This document shows positions 18,174 to 27,413 of a stretch of DNA of 64,000 nucleotides, piece by piece. Both the position numbers and the translations under genes were made by a program. The DNA lies in NCBI RefSeq assembly GCF_029714405.1, contig NZ_CP121650.1:7383001-7447000 (forward strand). The letters are read 5' to 3'. Origin of the DNA: Bradyrhizobium sp. CB82 (GTDB lineage Bacteria; Pseudomonadota; Alphaproteobacteria; Rhizobiales; Xanthobacteraceae). Within the stretch, counting starts at the first letter, position 1. The number at the start of each line of letters is the position of its first letter. The notes under the pieces were generated by a model. It saw only the letters and a list, made by a program, of their open reading frames with translations, ran no database searches and had not been told where the DNA came from.

Positions 18174-18719
18174 CTAAAGCCCAAGGCACTCCCGGATATC
18201 CATCATGCTGCGCCTCAGCCACGTCTTCACCGTGTTGACGGGCGCGGAAAACTTCTCCGCCAACTGCTCGCGGCTCCAGCCGTTGTAATAGGCAAGAAGC
18301 ACGAGCTTCTGGCGCTCCGGCTCGAGCCGGCCGACACATTCCAGGAGCCGCTTCAATTCCTCCGTCATCTCGCGGCGCGCGAGCGGATCGGGGCTGTCGG
18401 CGGCAACCTCCATCGCCCGAGGCTCCTCCTCGATCGAGGCTTCGGTCTTCTTGCGCACCAGGTCGATGGCGCGGTTGCGCGCGATCGACGCCATCCACGT
18501 GATCGGCGAGGACAGCTCCGGATTGAACTGCCCCGCGCTGTTCCAGATCTTCACGTAGGTCTCCTGAATGACCTCCTCTGCAAGATCCTGTCGGCGCAAG
18601 ATACGGAGCACGACGCCATAGAGTTTCGCGCGCGTGGCGCCGTAGAGGCGCTCGAAAGCCGCCTCGTCGCCCTTCGCCACCGCTGCGATCAGCCAGACCA
18701 GATCTGCTGGCGTCGGCAT
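18174..18719 (-). CDS. ECF RNA polymerase sigma factor (SigK-like)
   Basis: A 181-residue sigma-70 family factor with only regions 2 and 4. Region 2 is FERLYGATRAKLYGVVLRIL ... AEEVIQETYVKIWN ... ITWMASIARNRAIDLVRK. Region 4 is LVLLAYYNGWSREQLAEKF and VNTVKTWLRRSM. The adjacent RskA-type anti-sigma gene supports a membrane-controlled stress response like SigK/RskA systems. The regulon cannot be deduced here. Confidence 0.94.
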   Translation of the reverse strand: MPTPADLVWLIAAVAKGDEAAFERLYGATRAKLYGVVLRILRRQDLAEEVIQETYVKIWNSAGQFNPELSSPITWMASIARNRAIDLVRKKTEASIEEEPRAMEVAADSPDPLARREMTEELKRLLECVGRLEPERQKLVLLAYYNGWSREQLAEKFSAPVNTVKTWLRRSMMDIRECLGL

Positions 18720-18842
18720 TCAGTCCCCCAGCGCGCGCCGCCCCGTTGCTTTCCCGCGAGGCCCCTGCAATCCCACCACCATAGCGCGCGGCAAAGCCCG
18801 CCACCAAGGGGGCCGGGCGCCACGCTGTGGACATCACATGCG

Positions 18843-18869
18843 AAAAACCCGGCCCCTTTGCGGGCCGGG
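18843..18869 (-). terminator. Rho-independent terminator after fliJ
   Basis: Read on the minus strand, an eight-bp GC stem (cccggccc/gggccggg) with a six-base loop is followed by five Ts. It lies about 40 bases after the fliJ stop. Confidence 0.85.
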
Positions 18870-18907
18870 CTGACGCAATTCCTTGGCTGCGCGGCTTTGA
18901 GAGCTCT

Positions 18908-19327
18908 TTAGGCGATGGCGCCCATGCGGGCGCGCATCAGGCCGATGCTGTCGAGATCGGCCTGCTCGCGGGCGCTCTCCTCGGCGCGCTCGCGCGCCTG
19001 GTCGCGCTCGTCCAGGAGCTCGACCTTCTTCAATTCCTCAAAAGCCTCGGCCAGCGCACCCTTGGCCTCTTCGAGCTGGCCCTTCAGCTCGTCGGCCGAG
19101 CGCGTCAGGTTCTCGCGGCGCTGGATCGCGGCCTTGGCATAGGTCGGGTAGGCGAAATGCGAGGGATCGTTGATCCCGGCGCGCTCCTGTTCGGTCAGGA
19201 TCTCGCGCTCGAGATCGACGGACATGCGCTGGAAGTCCGCGATCATGCTCTCGATCTGGGTGACCCTGCGGCGCTTCTCGTCGACCTGAAATTTCTTCAG
19301 GCGAATGAGCGTTTCACGTGACTTCAT
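18908..19327 (-). CDS. fliJ: Flagellar export protein FliJ
   Basis: A 139-residue, almost wholly coiled-coil protein (LIRLKKFQVDEKRRRVTQIE at the start; AAIQRRENLTRSADELKGQL in the middle). Size, coiled-coil content and its position right after fliI identify it as the FliJ stalk of the flagellar export ATPase. It is alphaproteobacterial in type. It starts 118 bases after the fliI stop. Confidence 0.9.
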   Translation of the reverse strand: MKSRETLIRLKKFQVDEKRRRVTQIESMIADFQRMSVDLEREILTEQERAGINDPSHFAYPTYAKAAIQRRENLTRSADELKGQLEEAKGALAEAFEELKKVELLDERDQARERAEESAREQADLDSIGLMRARMGAIA

Positions 19328-19445
19328 CGACTCGTACTCCCCAGAAGTCCCCTAGCTGCACGTGGGACAACACCGGTCTCCCCGATCCCGAATTGGGCCC
19401 CGACCGGCTCTACTGCACTGTGAAGCGGATGATGGCCTGACAAAG

Positions 19446-20771
19446 TTAGCGTTCCGTTTCCAAATTCTGGAGGATTTGCGCCAACTGGCGGTAGCCGTCC
19501 GCCAAACCGGCACGTTCGTCCTTGCGCTGGCGCAGGAAGGCCTCCAGCGGCTCATGGAGGCGGATCGCCTCGTCGACCTCGGGGCTGGACCCCGCCCGGT
19601 AGGCGCCCAGCCGGATCAGTTCCTCCATGTCAGCATAGGTCGCCATCACCTGGCGGGCCTTCTGAATGGTCGGCCAGAATTGCGGGTCGGCCGATTTCGG
19701 CATGGTGCGGGAGACGGATTTGAGGATGTTGATGGCGGGGTAACGCCCGCGCTCGGCAATGGAACGCTGCATCACGATATGCCCGTCGAGGATGCCGCGG
19801 ACGGCGTCCGCGATCGGCTCGTTATGGTCGTCGCCGTCAACCAGCACCGTGAAGATCGCGGTGATGGCACCGACGCCCATGCCGGGACCTGCGCGCTCCA
19901 GGAGCTTCGGCAGCTCGGTGAAGACGGTCGGCGTATAGCCTTTGGCGGTCGGCGGCTCGCCGGCGGAAAGGCCGATCTCGCGCTGGGCCATGGCAAAGCG
20001 CGTCACCGAGTCCATCAGGCAGAGAACGTCCTGATCCTCGTCGCGAAAATATTCGGCAATCGCAAGCGTCAGATACGCCGCCTGCCGCCGCATCAGCGCC
20101 GGCTCGTCGGAGGTTGCGACCACGACGACGGAGCGCGCCAGCCCCTCTTCACCAAGGTCATCCTGCAAGAATTCCTGCACCTCGCGGCCGCGCTCACCGA
20201 TCAGGCCGATGACGCTGACATCGGCGTCGACATTGCGCGCGAGCATCGACAGCAGCACGGATTTGCCGACGCCGGAGCCGGCAAAGATGCCCATGCGCTG
20301 GCCACGGCAGCAGGTCAGGAAGGTATTGAGCGCGCGGACGCCGAGATCGAGCGGGCTACCTACGCGCTTCCTCGAATGCGCCGGCGGCGGCGAATTGCGG
20401 AACGGCATCGGCGAGGTGCCCTGCGGCAGCGGCCCCTTGCCGTCGATCGGCTCGCCCAGCGCGTTGACGACGCGGCCGAGCCAGGCCGCCGACGGCCGCA
20501 CCTGGTTGGCGGCATTGGCAATCACAGCCTTGCAGCCGCGGCGCACGCCCTCGAGACCGGCGAACGGCATCACGACAGCGTTGTTGCCGGAAAAGCCAAT
20601 CACCTCGCAGGGAATGAAACGGTCCGCGCCGGTCTCGATCACGAGCCGCGCGCCGACCGACATCGCGTGAATGGGACCGGCGACCTCGACCATCAGGCCG
20701 CGCACGCCGACGACGCGGCCGTATATGTTGATGCCGTCGATGTCTCCGATCTGCTCGGCAAGCGCCTTCAT
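19446..20771 (-). CDS. fliI: Flagellum-specific ATPase FliI
   Basis: The 441-residue ATPase of the flagellar type III export apparatus. Walker A is GSGVGKS at about residues 165-171 and Walker B is [18 protein letters not shown]. The family signature around [20 protein letters not shown] is present. It forms a hexamer with FliJ in its centre. It is divergent from ctrA across about 390 bases, with a CtrA-like site 69 bases before its start. Confidence 0.96.
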   Translation of the reverse strand: MKALAEQIGDIDGINIYGRVVGVRGLMVEVAGPIHAMSVGARLVIETGADRFIPCEVIGFSGNNAVVMPFAGLEGVRRGCKAVIANAANQVRPSAAWLGRVVNALGEPIDGKGPLPQGTSPMPFRNSPPPAHSRKRVGSPLDLGVRALNTFLTCCRGQRMGIFAGSGVGKSVLLSMLARNVDADVSVIGLIGERGREVQEFLQDDLGEEGLARSVVVVATSDEPALMRRQAAYLTLAIAEYFRDEDQDVLCLMDSVTRFAMAQREIGLSAGEPPTAKGYTPTVFTELPKLLERAGPGMGVGAITAIFTVLVDGDDHNEPIADAVRGILDGHIVMQRSIAERGRYPAINILKSVSRTMPKSADPQFWPTIQKARQVMATYADMEELIRLGAYRAGSSPEVDEAIRLHEPLEAFLRQRKDERAGLADGYRQLAQILQNLETER

Positions 20772-20839
20772 GATCCGGCCTTCACGCGCGGGCCCTTCAT
20801 GACGAAACCCTTAAATTTCGCCACATTTCTGAACGGCGC

Positions 20840-20854
20840 TTAACTTCGTGTTTA
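20840..20854. promoter_or_regulatory. Near-consensus CtrA-binding site between fliI and ctrA
   Basis: TTAA-cttcgtg-TTTA, one base away from TTAA-N7-TTAA. It lies 69 bases upstream of the fliI start and about 310 bases upstream of ctrA, so it fits flagellar control or autoregulation. A lone TTAACCAT half site lies at 21059-21066. Confidence 0.5.
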
Positions 20855-20917
20855 CCCGCATCATTAATCATTGCGTCACTGTCTTTGTGACTGAGCGCCT
20901 GCCCGACAGAAGAAGGG

Positions 20918-21086
20918 GAGTCGCGAGAGTCGGTTAGGTCCGTCTCTTAAAGTGGAACTTGAACGGAGCCGGGTGACGAAAGCTGCTTCTGCGCAATATC
21001 TTAGGGCGATTCGACAAAAATTGCACCGCGAGCTCTTGCGTTCCAGAATCAGACTTTGTTAACCATGTGACGTCAGGATCCGAATC
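20918..21086. promoter_or_regulatory. Cluster of five GANTC methylation sites before ctrA
   Basis: GANTC occurs at 20918, 20927, 21008, 21046 and 21082, five times in 169 bases, against about one per 256 bases by chance at even composition. CcrM methylates GANTC in alphaproteobacteria, and ctrA promoter activity depends on methylation state in Caulobacter. Confidence 0.6.
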
Positions 21087-21164
21087 AGTTGTTCAAAGGC
21101 GTTTTGTTGAGTGCCGCGAATGCGGCCGACCTGACGCCCGGAGCGGCGACTATGGGGAACTGGC

Positions 21165-21866
<702 letters not shown>

Positions 21867-21913
21867 CCTTCCTTCTGTCGCGAGCCCTCCGGGCTTGCTC
21901 CTCCCCGACAGGA

Positions 21914-21945
21914 CCCCGCCGCAAATGGCGGGGTTTTCGTTTTTG
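21914..21945 (+). terminator. Rho-independent terminator after ctrA
   Basis: Stem ccccgcc/ggcgggg with loop gcaaat, followed by ttttcgtttttg. It is 48 bases after the ctrA stop. Confidence 0.9.
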
Positions 21946-22034
21946 GGACACGGGCAGAGCTTCATCACCCCCTAACCGTTGAACCGCTATCCTCCGCCTG
22001 CCGACGAATGATCGCCTGACACCACGGGGCGACG

Positions 22035-22439
22035 ATGATCCTGCAATCGCTTGCTGGCCTGCCGGCCTTTCTGGTCTATTTCTGCACCGGGTTGGTGGCG
22101 ATCGTGGCCTATCTGTTCGTCTACACTCGCATCACGCCGCACAATGAATTCCAGCTCATCCGTGACAATGACCCGGCCGCCGCGATTGCGCTGGGCCTGA
22201 GCCTGCTCGGCTTCGTCGCACCGCTGTTCAGTGCCATCGCACATTCGGCCAATTTGGTGGACTGCCTGATCTGGGCGTTGATCGCGCTGATCGTCCAGGT
22301 CGTCGTGTTCTATGTCGTGAAGATCCCGGTGCCGAATTTGTCGGCGCGGATCGCCGCGGGCGACATGGCGCCGGCGATCTGGCTCGGCCTTTCCTCGCTC
22401 GCTGCAGGCCTGCTCAATGCCGCCTGCATGATCTACTGA
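22035..22439 (+). CDS. DUF350 (YjfL-type) membrane protein
   Basis: A 134-residue integral membrane protein with four predicted helices, matching DUF350/YjfL (LPAFLVYFCTGLVAIVAYLF, AAIALGLSLLGFVAPLFSA, LIWALIALIVQVVVFYVV, LGLSSLAAGLLNAACM). It is the first gene of an operon with a YgiB/DUF1190-like protein and a glutathionylspermidine-synthase-like protein, the same grouping as the E. coli yjf genes. Its role is unknown. Confidence 0.85.
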   Translation: MILQSLAGLPAFLVYFCTGLVAIVAYLFVYTRITPHNEFQLIRDNDPAAAIALGLSLLGFVAPLFSAIAHSANLVDCLIWALIALIVQVVVFYVVKIPVPNLSARIAAGDMAPAIWLGLSSLAAGLLNAACMIY

Positions 22440-22441
22440 CC

Positions 22442-22834
22442 ATGGCCGAGAAGCGCCCCAACAAGGAGTTCGGCAAGCGCCGACCGCAGCCCTTGCCGCT
22501 TCCGCCGAAGGAGCCGGTCAAGCGCTCCGGCCATGTCGCGCTGCTGGTGATGGGCACGATCGCGGTTGGCACCACCGCCTACACGCTGATGCCGCGGCAG
22601 AACTGCGATCCGCCCGCGCCCGGCATGGCGGAGCCGGCGCAACCCAATACGGCCTGTACCAGCCGAAGCTCGTCCGGCAGCGGCGGCCACTGGTCATCGC
22701 GCTCGAGCTTCTTCAGCAGCGACTCCTCGAGCCATTCCTCATCTGGCGGATCGTCCGACTCGGGCTCAGGCGGCGTGACGCGGGGCGGCTTCGGCTCGTT
22801 CGCGCATGCCTTCGGCTTCTCGGGGCGCGGGTGA
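22442..22834 (+). CDS. DUF1190 (YgiB/YjfM)-like Ser/Gly-rich membrane protein
   Basis: A 130-residue protein: a Pro/Lys-rich cytoplasmic start, one membrane helix (VALLVMGTIAVGTTAYTLM, about residues 32-50), then a strongly Ser/Gly-rich tail (about 75-125). The CxxP-type start after the helix and the operon partner set agree with DUF1190. It begins three bases after the DUF350 stop. The biased tail is normal for this family. Confidence 0.75.
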   Translation: MAEKRPNKEFGKRRPQPLPLPPKEPVKRSGHVALLVMGTIAVGTTAYTLMPRQNCDPPAPGMAEPAQPNTACTSRSSSGSGGHWSSRSSFFSSDSSSHSSSGGSSDSGSGGVTRGGFGSFAHAFGFSGRG

Positions 22835-22900
22835 GCCGAGCCAAGTCTTGAATTCACCGCCTTTGGCCGGTCTGCTTAACTGGCGTCGGGAGGAAACGGC

Positions 22901-23131
22901 ATGAAACGTTCGCGACGTGTCGTGCTCACCTTGATGGGCAGTGCCGCGGCCAGCGCGGTCTCGATGGGATTTGTGCGGCGGCCCCATGACTGCGGACCCG
23001 GAATGACGGTCGTTCCCGGCATCGACGGACAACCCTATTGCCGGCCAGCCACCTATGGCGGCTTCGGCGGCACGCTGCATGTCGTTCATGGACACGGCGG
23101 CCATGGTCATGGCCACGGCCGTGGCGGCTAG
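22901..23131 (+). CDS. Small exported Gly/His-rich protein
   Basis: A 76-residue protein with a basic start and a hydrophobic segment (VVLTLMGSAAASAVSMGF). Two cysteines follow (HDCGPGM, PYCRPAT), and the tail is almost pure His/Gly (about residues 62-76). GGAGG lies before the ATG. It ends three bases before the synthase-like gene, so it belongs to the operon. It is not recognised as a named family; metal binding is possible. Confidence 0.7.
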   Translation: MKRSRRVVLTLMGSAAASAVSMGFVRRPHDCGPGMTVVPGIDGQPYCRPATYGGFGGTLHVVHGHGGHGHGHGRGG

Positions 23132-23134
23132 CGC

Positions 23135-24295
23135 ATGCAGCGCATCATTTGTCCCGAGCGCGACGACTGGCGGCAATCCGCCGAACAATGCGGCTTCGAC
23201 TTCCATACTATCGACGGCGAGCGCTACTGGGATGAGCGGGCCTACTACGCCTTCACGCTCGACGAGATCGAACGCGGGGTCGAAACGCCGACCGGCGAGA
23301 TCGACGCGATGTGCATCGAGATCGCCGGCCGCATCATCAATGATGAACTGCTGCTCGAGCGGCTGAAGATTCCGGAAGCGTTCTGGGACCTGATCGCCGA
23401 GAGCTGGGAGCGCGACGACCGTAGCCTCTACGGCCGGCTCGACCTGAAGTTCGACGGCAAGTCGCCGGCCAGGCTGCTCGAATACAACGCCGATACGCCG
23501 ACCTCGATCTTCGAGGCCGCGGTGTTTCAATGGACCTGGCTCGAACAGGCGATCGAGCGGCGCATCATCCCGGCGCGCGCCGACCAGTTCAACTCCATCC
23601 ATGAGCGGCTGATCGCGGCCTGGGAGACGATCGCGGCAGGCCAGCATCTGCATCTCACCGGCACGACCGGCAACGAAGAAGACGCCGGCACGCTCGCCTA
23701 TCTCGAAGACACCGCGCGCCAGGCGGGTCTATCGACGACGCTGCTCGACATCGAGGAGATCGGCTGGCGCGAGGCGGGTGGCGGCTTCGTCGATCTCGAT
23801 GACCGTGACATCGCGCTCGCTTTCAAGCTCTATCCCTGGGAATGGATGTTCCACGACGCCTTCGGCGCCAAGCTTAGGGAGGCGCCGACGCGCTGGATCG
23901 AGCCGCCGTGGAAGGCGGTGCTCTCCAACAAAGGAATCCTGCCGCTGCTGTGGGAGATGTTTCCGAACCACCCCAACCTGCTGCCGGCCTTCTTCGAGGA
24001 TGATCCGCGCGCGGCCGAGCTCGGCAGCTCCTACGTGCGCAAGCCGCTGCTGTCGCGCGAAGGCGCCAATGTCATGCTCGTCTCGGGCGGCGTCCCGCTC
24101 GACGAGCACGCGGGCCCCTACGGGGCCGAAGGCTTTGTCCGTCAGGCGCTCTCGCCGCTCCCGAATTTTTCCGGCTTTTATCCCGTGGTCGGCAGCTGGC
24201 TCGTCAATCATGAGCCCTGTGGCTTGTCGATCCGCGAGGACGAAAGCCCAATCACCGGCAACAGCTCGCGATTTTTACCGCACGCGATTTTGTAG
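23135..24295 (+). CDS. Glutathionylspermidine synthase family protein (YjfC/YgiC-like)
   Basis: A 386-residue ATP-grasp protein matching the glutathionylspermidine synthase C-terminal-like family: W-D-E-R-AYYAFTLDEIE, LKFDGKSPARLLEYNADTPT, HLTGTTGNEEDAGTL, LFKLYPWEWMF-like block and KPLLSREGANVMLV. E. coli YjfC and YgiC lack demonstrated GspS activity, and peptide-ligase activity on an unknown substrate is the usual inference. It closes the YjfL/YgiB operon and is convergent with cheR. Confidence 0.88.
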   Translation: MQRIICPERDDWRQSAEQCGFDFHTIDGERYWDERAYYAFTLDEIERGVETPTGEIDAMCIEIAGRIINDELLLERLKIPEAFWDLIAESWERDDRSLYGRLDLKFDGKSPARLLEYNADTPTSIFEAAVFQWTWLEQAIERRIIPARADQFNSIHERLIAAWETIAAGQHLHLTGTTGNEEDAGTLAYLEDTARQAGLSTTLLDIEEIGWREAGGGFVDLDDRDIALAFKLYPWEWMFHDAFGAKLREAPTRWIEPPWKAVLSNKGILPLLWEMFPNHPNLLPAFFEDDPRAAELGSSYVRKPLLSREGANVMLVSGGVPLDEHAGPYGAEGFVRQALSPLPNFSGFYPVVGSWLVNHEPCGLSIREDESPITGNSSRFLPHAIL

Positions 24296-24352
24296 AGCAT
24301 CCATCAGTCCGGGGCGATGTGGTCGCCAGTCCGGAATGACGAGAGGAGGAGA

Positions 24353-25225
24353 TCACCGCGCCGCGGCGATCCTCATGCCTGCGAGCATCGGCGCGCCGGC
24401 CGGACGTGCGCCGCGCGCCGGATTGATCTGGTAGAGGCCGCGGCGGTCGGCGACGGGACGGAAGGCGTCGGTGATGCCGACCACGGACTCGGCGGCACCG
24501 AGCAGCAAGGTGCCATCCGCCTCAAGGCTCTTCGCCATGCGTTCGAAGATCACGGCCTTGGTATCCTGGTCGAAATAGATCAGCACGTTGCGGCAGAAGA
24601 CGACGTCGAACGTGCCGAGATGCGAGAAGTCCTGGAGCAGGTTGAGCTGGCGGAACTGCACCATGGAGCGGATGTCGGCATTGAGCTGCCAGATGTCGCC
24701 GGTCTGGGTAAAGTATTTCACCAGCAGCTGGATCGGCAGACCCCGCTGTACCTCGAACTGGCTGTAGACGCCGGCCCTGGATTTCTCCAGCACCTCCTGC
24801 GACAGATCGGTCGCGACGATCTCGATGCGCCAGCCGGCGAGCGCGGCGCCCATCTCCTTCAGGCACATCGCGATCGAATAGGGCTCCTGCCCGGTCGACG
24901 ATGCCGCCGACCAGATGCGCAGGCTTTTGCGCGCCGCGCGCGCCTGGAGCAGGCCCGGCAGAATGGTGTCGCGCAGATGATCGAACGGAAGCTTGTCACG
25001 GAAGAAGAAGGTCTCGTTGGTGGTCATCGCCTCGACCACGTCAGTCGCAAGCTTGCCGTCGCCAATCTTGATCTTCTGCACGAGATCGGGAATGGCGGCG
25101 AGGCCGGCCTTGCGCGCGAGCGGCAGCAGCCGGCTCTCGACCAGGTACGTCTTGTCGGCGGAGAGATCGAGCCCCGAACGCTCCTTCAGGAACTTGCGCA
25201 GATATTCATAGTCCATCGGCGTCAC
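24353..25225 (-). CDS. cheR: Chemotaxis protein methyltransferase CheR
   Basis: The 290-residue SAM-dependent enzyme that methylates glutamates on chemoreceptors. The N-terminal helical domain ([28 protein letters not shown]) precedes the methyltransferase fold ([34 protein letters not shown]). A GTG start at 25225 overlaps the cheB stop (GTGA) and has gggag about eight bases upstream; ATG 25216 is the alternative. It is the last gene of the che operon. Confidence 0.93.
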   Translation of the reverse strand: MTPMDYEYLRKFLKERSGLDLSADKTYLVESRLLPLARKAGLAAIPDLVQKIKIGDGKLATDVVEAMTTNETFFFRDKLPFDHLRDTILPGLLQARAARKSLRIWSAASSTGQEPYSIAMCLKEMGAALAGWRIEIVATDLSQEVLEKSRAGVYSQFEVQRGLPIQLLVKYFTQTGDIWQLNADIRSMVQFRQLNLLQDFSHLGTFDVVFCRNVLIYFDQDTKAVIFERMAKSLEADGTLLLGAAESVVGITDAFRPVADRRGLYQINPARGARPAGAPMLAGMRIAAAR

Positions 25226-26409
25226 GAGCGGTCTCCCGAGAACAACCGATTGACCTTCGGCGCAATCTGATTGAGCGGCAGGATCGCGGCGCAGATGCCG
25301 GCATTCGCGGCCGCACCGGGCATGCCCCACACCACGCTGGTGGCTTCGTCCTGCGCGATCACGCTGCCGCCGGCGGCGAGGATGTCCTTGCCGCCGCGCA
25401 TGCCGTCCGAGCCCATGCCGGTCAGGATCACCGCCAGAATGCCGCCGTGCCAGAGGTCGATGGCGGAGGTGAAGAGCGGATCGACCGCAGGCTTGCAGAA
25501 GTTCACTGCAGGTCCGTCGTCAAGCGCAATCGCGGCTTCCGTCCCGCTCCGCACCACGCGCATGTGCTTGCCGCCTGGCGCGAGATAGATCCGGCCTGGT
25601 CTCACCGCCTCGCCGTCGATCGCCTCATGCGCGGGCCTGCGGCTCGTACGCGCCAGATGCTCAGCGAGAATGGTGGTGAAGGTGGGAGGCATATGCTGGG
25701 TGATCAGCACCGGGAAGCGATCGATCACCGGACCGAGATCGGCCACCAGCGACATCAGCGCCTGCGGGCCGCCGGTCGAGGAGCCGATCAACAGCACTTT
25801 CGGGGCCAGCGTCGAGAAAGAGCGTCTGACGAGCGAGGCGGCGGAGGCCGCCGGTGCGGCTGACGCCGGTGCCGCAGGCCGCGCGGCAGGCTCGCGCGCA
25901 AGCGCAGCCGGGCTCGCGGGCGCGAGCGACGGGCTTGCGACCACCGGCTTCCTGCGAAGCCGTGCGCCGAGATGACGGATCTTCTGGATCAGGTCGTGAT
26001 GGAAGATGTCGGCTGCGGAGGCCTCGCGTGTCGATTCCGGCTTTGGAATGTAGTCGGCCGCGCCCAGCGACAGCGCCTTGAAGCTGATCTCCGCGTTACG
26101 GCGGGTCAGCGTGGAGGCCATGATGATGACGAGGTCGCGCTTCTTGGCCAGAAGCTGCGGCAGCGCCGTGAGGCCGTCGAGTTCGGGCATTTCGATGTCG
26201 AGGACGGCGACATCGGGATTGATGCGTTCAAGCTGATTGACCGCCTCAAGTCCGGTGCGCAAGGAGGCCGCAACCTCCATGTCATGCTCGGCGCCGATCC
26301 AGCGCGAGATCAGACCGCGGATGACGACGGAATCGTCGACGATCATCACGCGCAGTGGCCCTTCCCGCGACGGACTGATGGTCGAACTTCCAGCGCACAC
26401 AACACTCAT
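25222..26409 (-). CDS. cheB: Chemotaxis response regulator methylesterase CheB
   Basis: A 395-residue protein-glutamate methylesterase. The receiver domain has VDDS and Asp71 ([13 protein letters not shown]). An Ala/Pro-rich linker (about residues 150-195) leads to the methylesterase domain, with the catalytic residues in [11 protein letters not shown] (Ser), [11 protein letters not shown] (His) and [10 protein letters not shown] (Asp). It removes methyl groups placed by CheR and follows cheY by 76 bases. Confidence 0.95.
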   Translation of the reverse strand: MSVVCAGSSTISPSREGPLRVMIVDDSVVIRGLISRWIGAEHDMEVAASLRTGLEAVNQLERINPDVAVLDIEMPELDGLTALPQLLAKKRDLVIIMASTLTRRNAEISFKALSLGAADYIPKPESTREASAADIFHHDLIQKIRHLGARLRRKPVVASPSLAPASPAALAREPAARPAAPASAAPAASAASLVRRSFSTLAPKVLLIGSSTGGPQALMSLVADLGPVIDRFPVLITQHMPPTFTTILAEHLARTSRRPAHEAIDGEAVRPGRIYLAPGGKHMRVVRSGTEAAIALDDGPAVNFCKPAVDPLFTSAIDLWHGGILAVILTGMGSDGMRGGKDILAAGGSVIAQDEATSVVWGMPGAAANAGICAAILPLNQIAPKVNRLFSGDRS

Positions 26410-26485
26410 TACTCACCAACTCAGACTGAAACGGTTCAGTTGAAAACATACGCCGAAGGATCCGTTCAGCCCTCGGGCAGCACGG

Positions 26486-26851
26486 TCAGATCAGGCCGAC
26501 TTCCTGGAACTTCGCCGTCACGATGTCCTTGTCGAACGGCTTCATGATGTACTCATTGGCACCGGCATGCAGCGCGCGCGCGATATGTGCGACATCGTTC
26601 TCGGTGGTGCAGAACACCACCTTGGGCTGGTCGCCGCCGGGCATACGGCGGAGATGGCCGAGGAATTCGTAGCCATCCATGACCGGCATATTCCAGTCGA
26701 GCAGCACGGCATCGGGCAGCCCGCGCTTGCAGGTTTCCAGCGCCTTCTCGCCATCCTCGGCTTCGAGGATCTGGAAGTCGAGACCTTCCAGGATGCGGCG
26801 CGCAACCTTGCGGATGACACTGGAGTCATCAACGACGAGACAAGTTCTCAT
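26486..26851 (-). CDS. CheY-type single-domain response regulator
   Basis: A 121-residue receiver domain with no output domain. VVDDSSVIRK carries the acidic pocket, Asp52 lies in LLDWNMPVMDG, and Lys is in YIMKPFDKD. Its place between cheW and cheB makes it the likely flagellar-motor or phosphate-sink regulator of this cluster. The start is at ATG 26851 with agagg before it; the extra codons upstream are not CheY-like. Confidence 0.93.
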   Translation of the reverse strand: MRTCLVVDDSSVIRKVARRILEGLDFQILEAEDGEKALETCKRGLPDAVLLDWNMPVMDGYEFLGHLRRMPGGDQPKVVFCTTENDVAHIARALHAGANEYIMKPFDKDIVTAKFQEVGLI

Positions 26852-26920
26852 GTGAACCTCTACTTCCTGTCCCCGAGGGGACACTTCCATTGCAGGTCGG
26901 TCGGCCGGCCAACCGTCGTC

Positions 26921-27391
26921 TCAGGCCGCCATCATCTCGGGTGCCAGTTCGAGGACGCGATCGACGTCGAGGACGACCATGAGCTGGCCATCGAGGCGGT
27001 GGACGCCGCCGGCGAGCTTGGCCATGCGGGGGTCGAGGTTGACGGGGTTTTCCTCTTTGCCGTCCTCCGGCAGGCGCAACACCTCGCCGATCGTGTCGAT
27101 CAGCAGGCCATAGGATTCACCGCGCAGGTCGACGCCGACCGCCATCGGCAGCTTGCCGTCCTCGGGCCGCGGCAGCCCGAGACGCGCGCGCATGTCGACG
27201 ACGGTGACGATGCGGCCGCGCAGGTTGAGCACGCCGGCGATCTCGCGCGAGGCCAGGGGCACGCGGGTGACGCGCTCGGGCATGAACACGTCCTGCACGC
27301 GCGAGATCGGCAGCCCGAACAGCTGGCCGCCGATCATCGCGGTGACGTATTCGACCATCGCCCCTTCGCTGCTTTGCGTCTTGCTGCTCAT
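26921..27391 (-). CDS. cheW: Chemotaxis coupling protein CheW
   Basis: A 156-residue CheW domain protein linking receptors to CheA. Motifs in order: YVTAMIGGQLFGLPISRVQD, IAGVLNLRGRIVTVVDMRARLGL and YGLLIDTIGEVLRLPE. It lies 22 bases after cheA. Confidence 0.95.
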   Translation of the reverse strand: MSSKTQSSEGAMVEYVTAMIGGQLFGLPISRVQDVFMPERVTRVPLASREIAGVLNLRGRIVTVVDMRARLGLPRPEDGKLPMAVGVDLRGESYGLLIDTIGEVLRLPEDGKEENPVNLDPRMAKLAGGVHRLDGQLMVVLDVDRVLELAPEMMAA

Positions 27392-27413
27392 TGTCGTATC
27401 CCCTCCCTATCCC

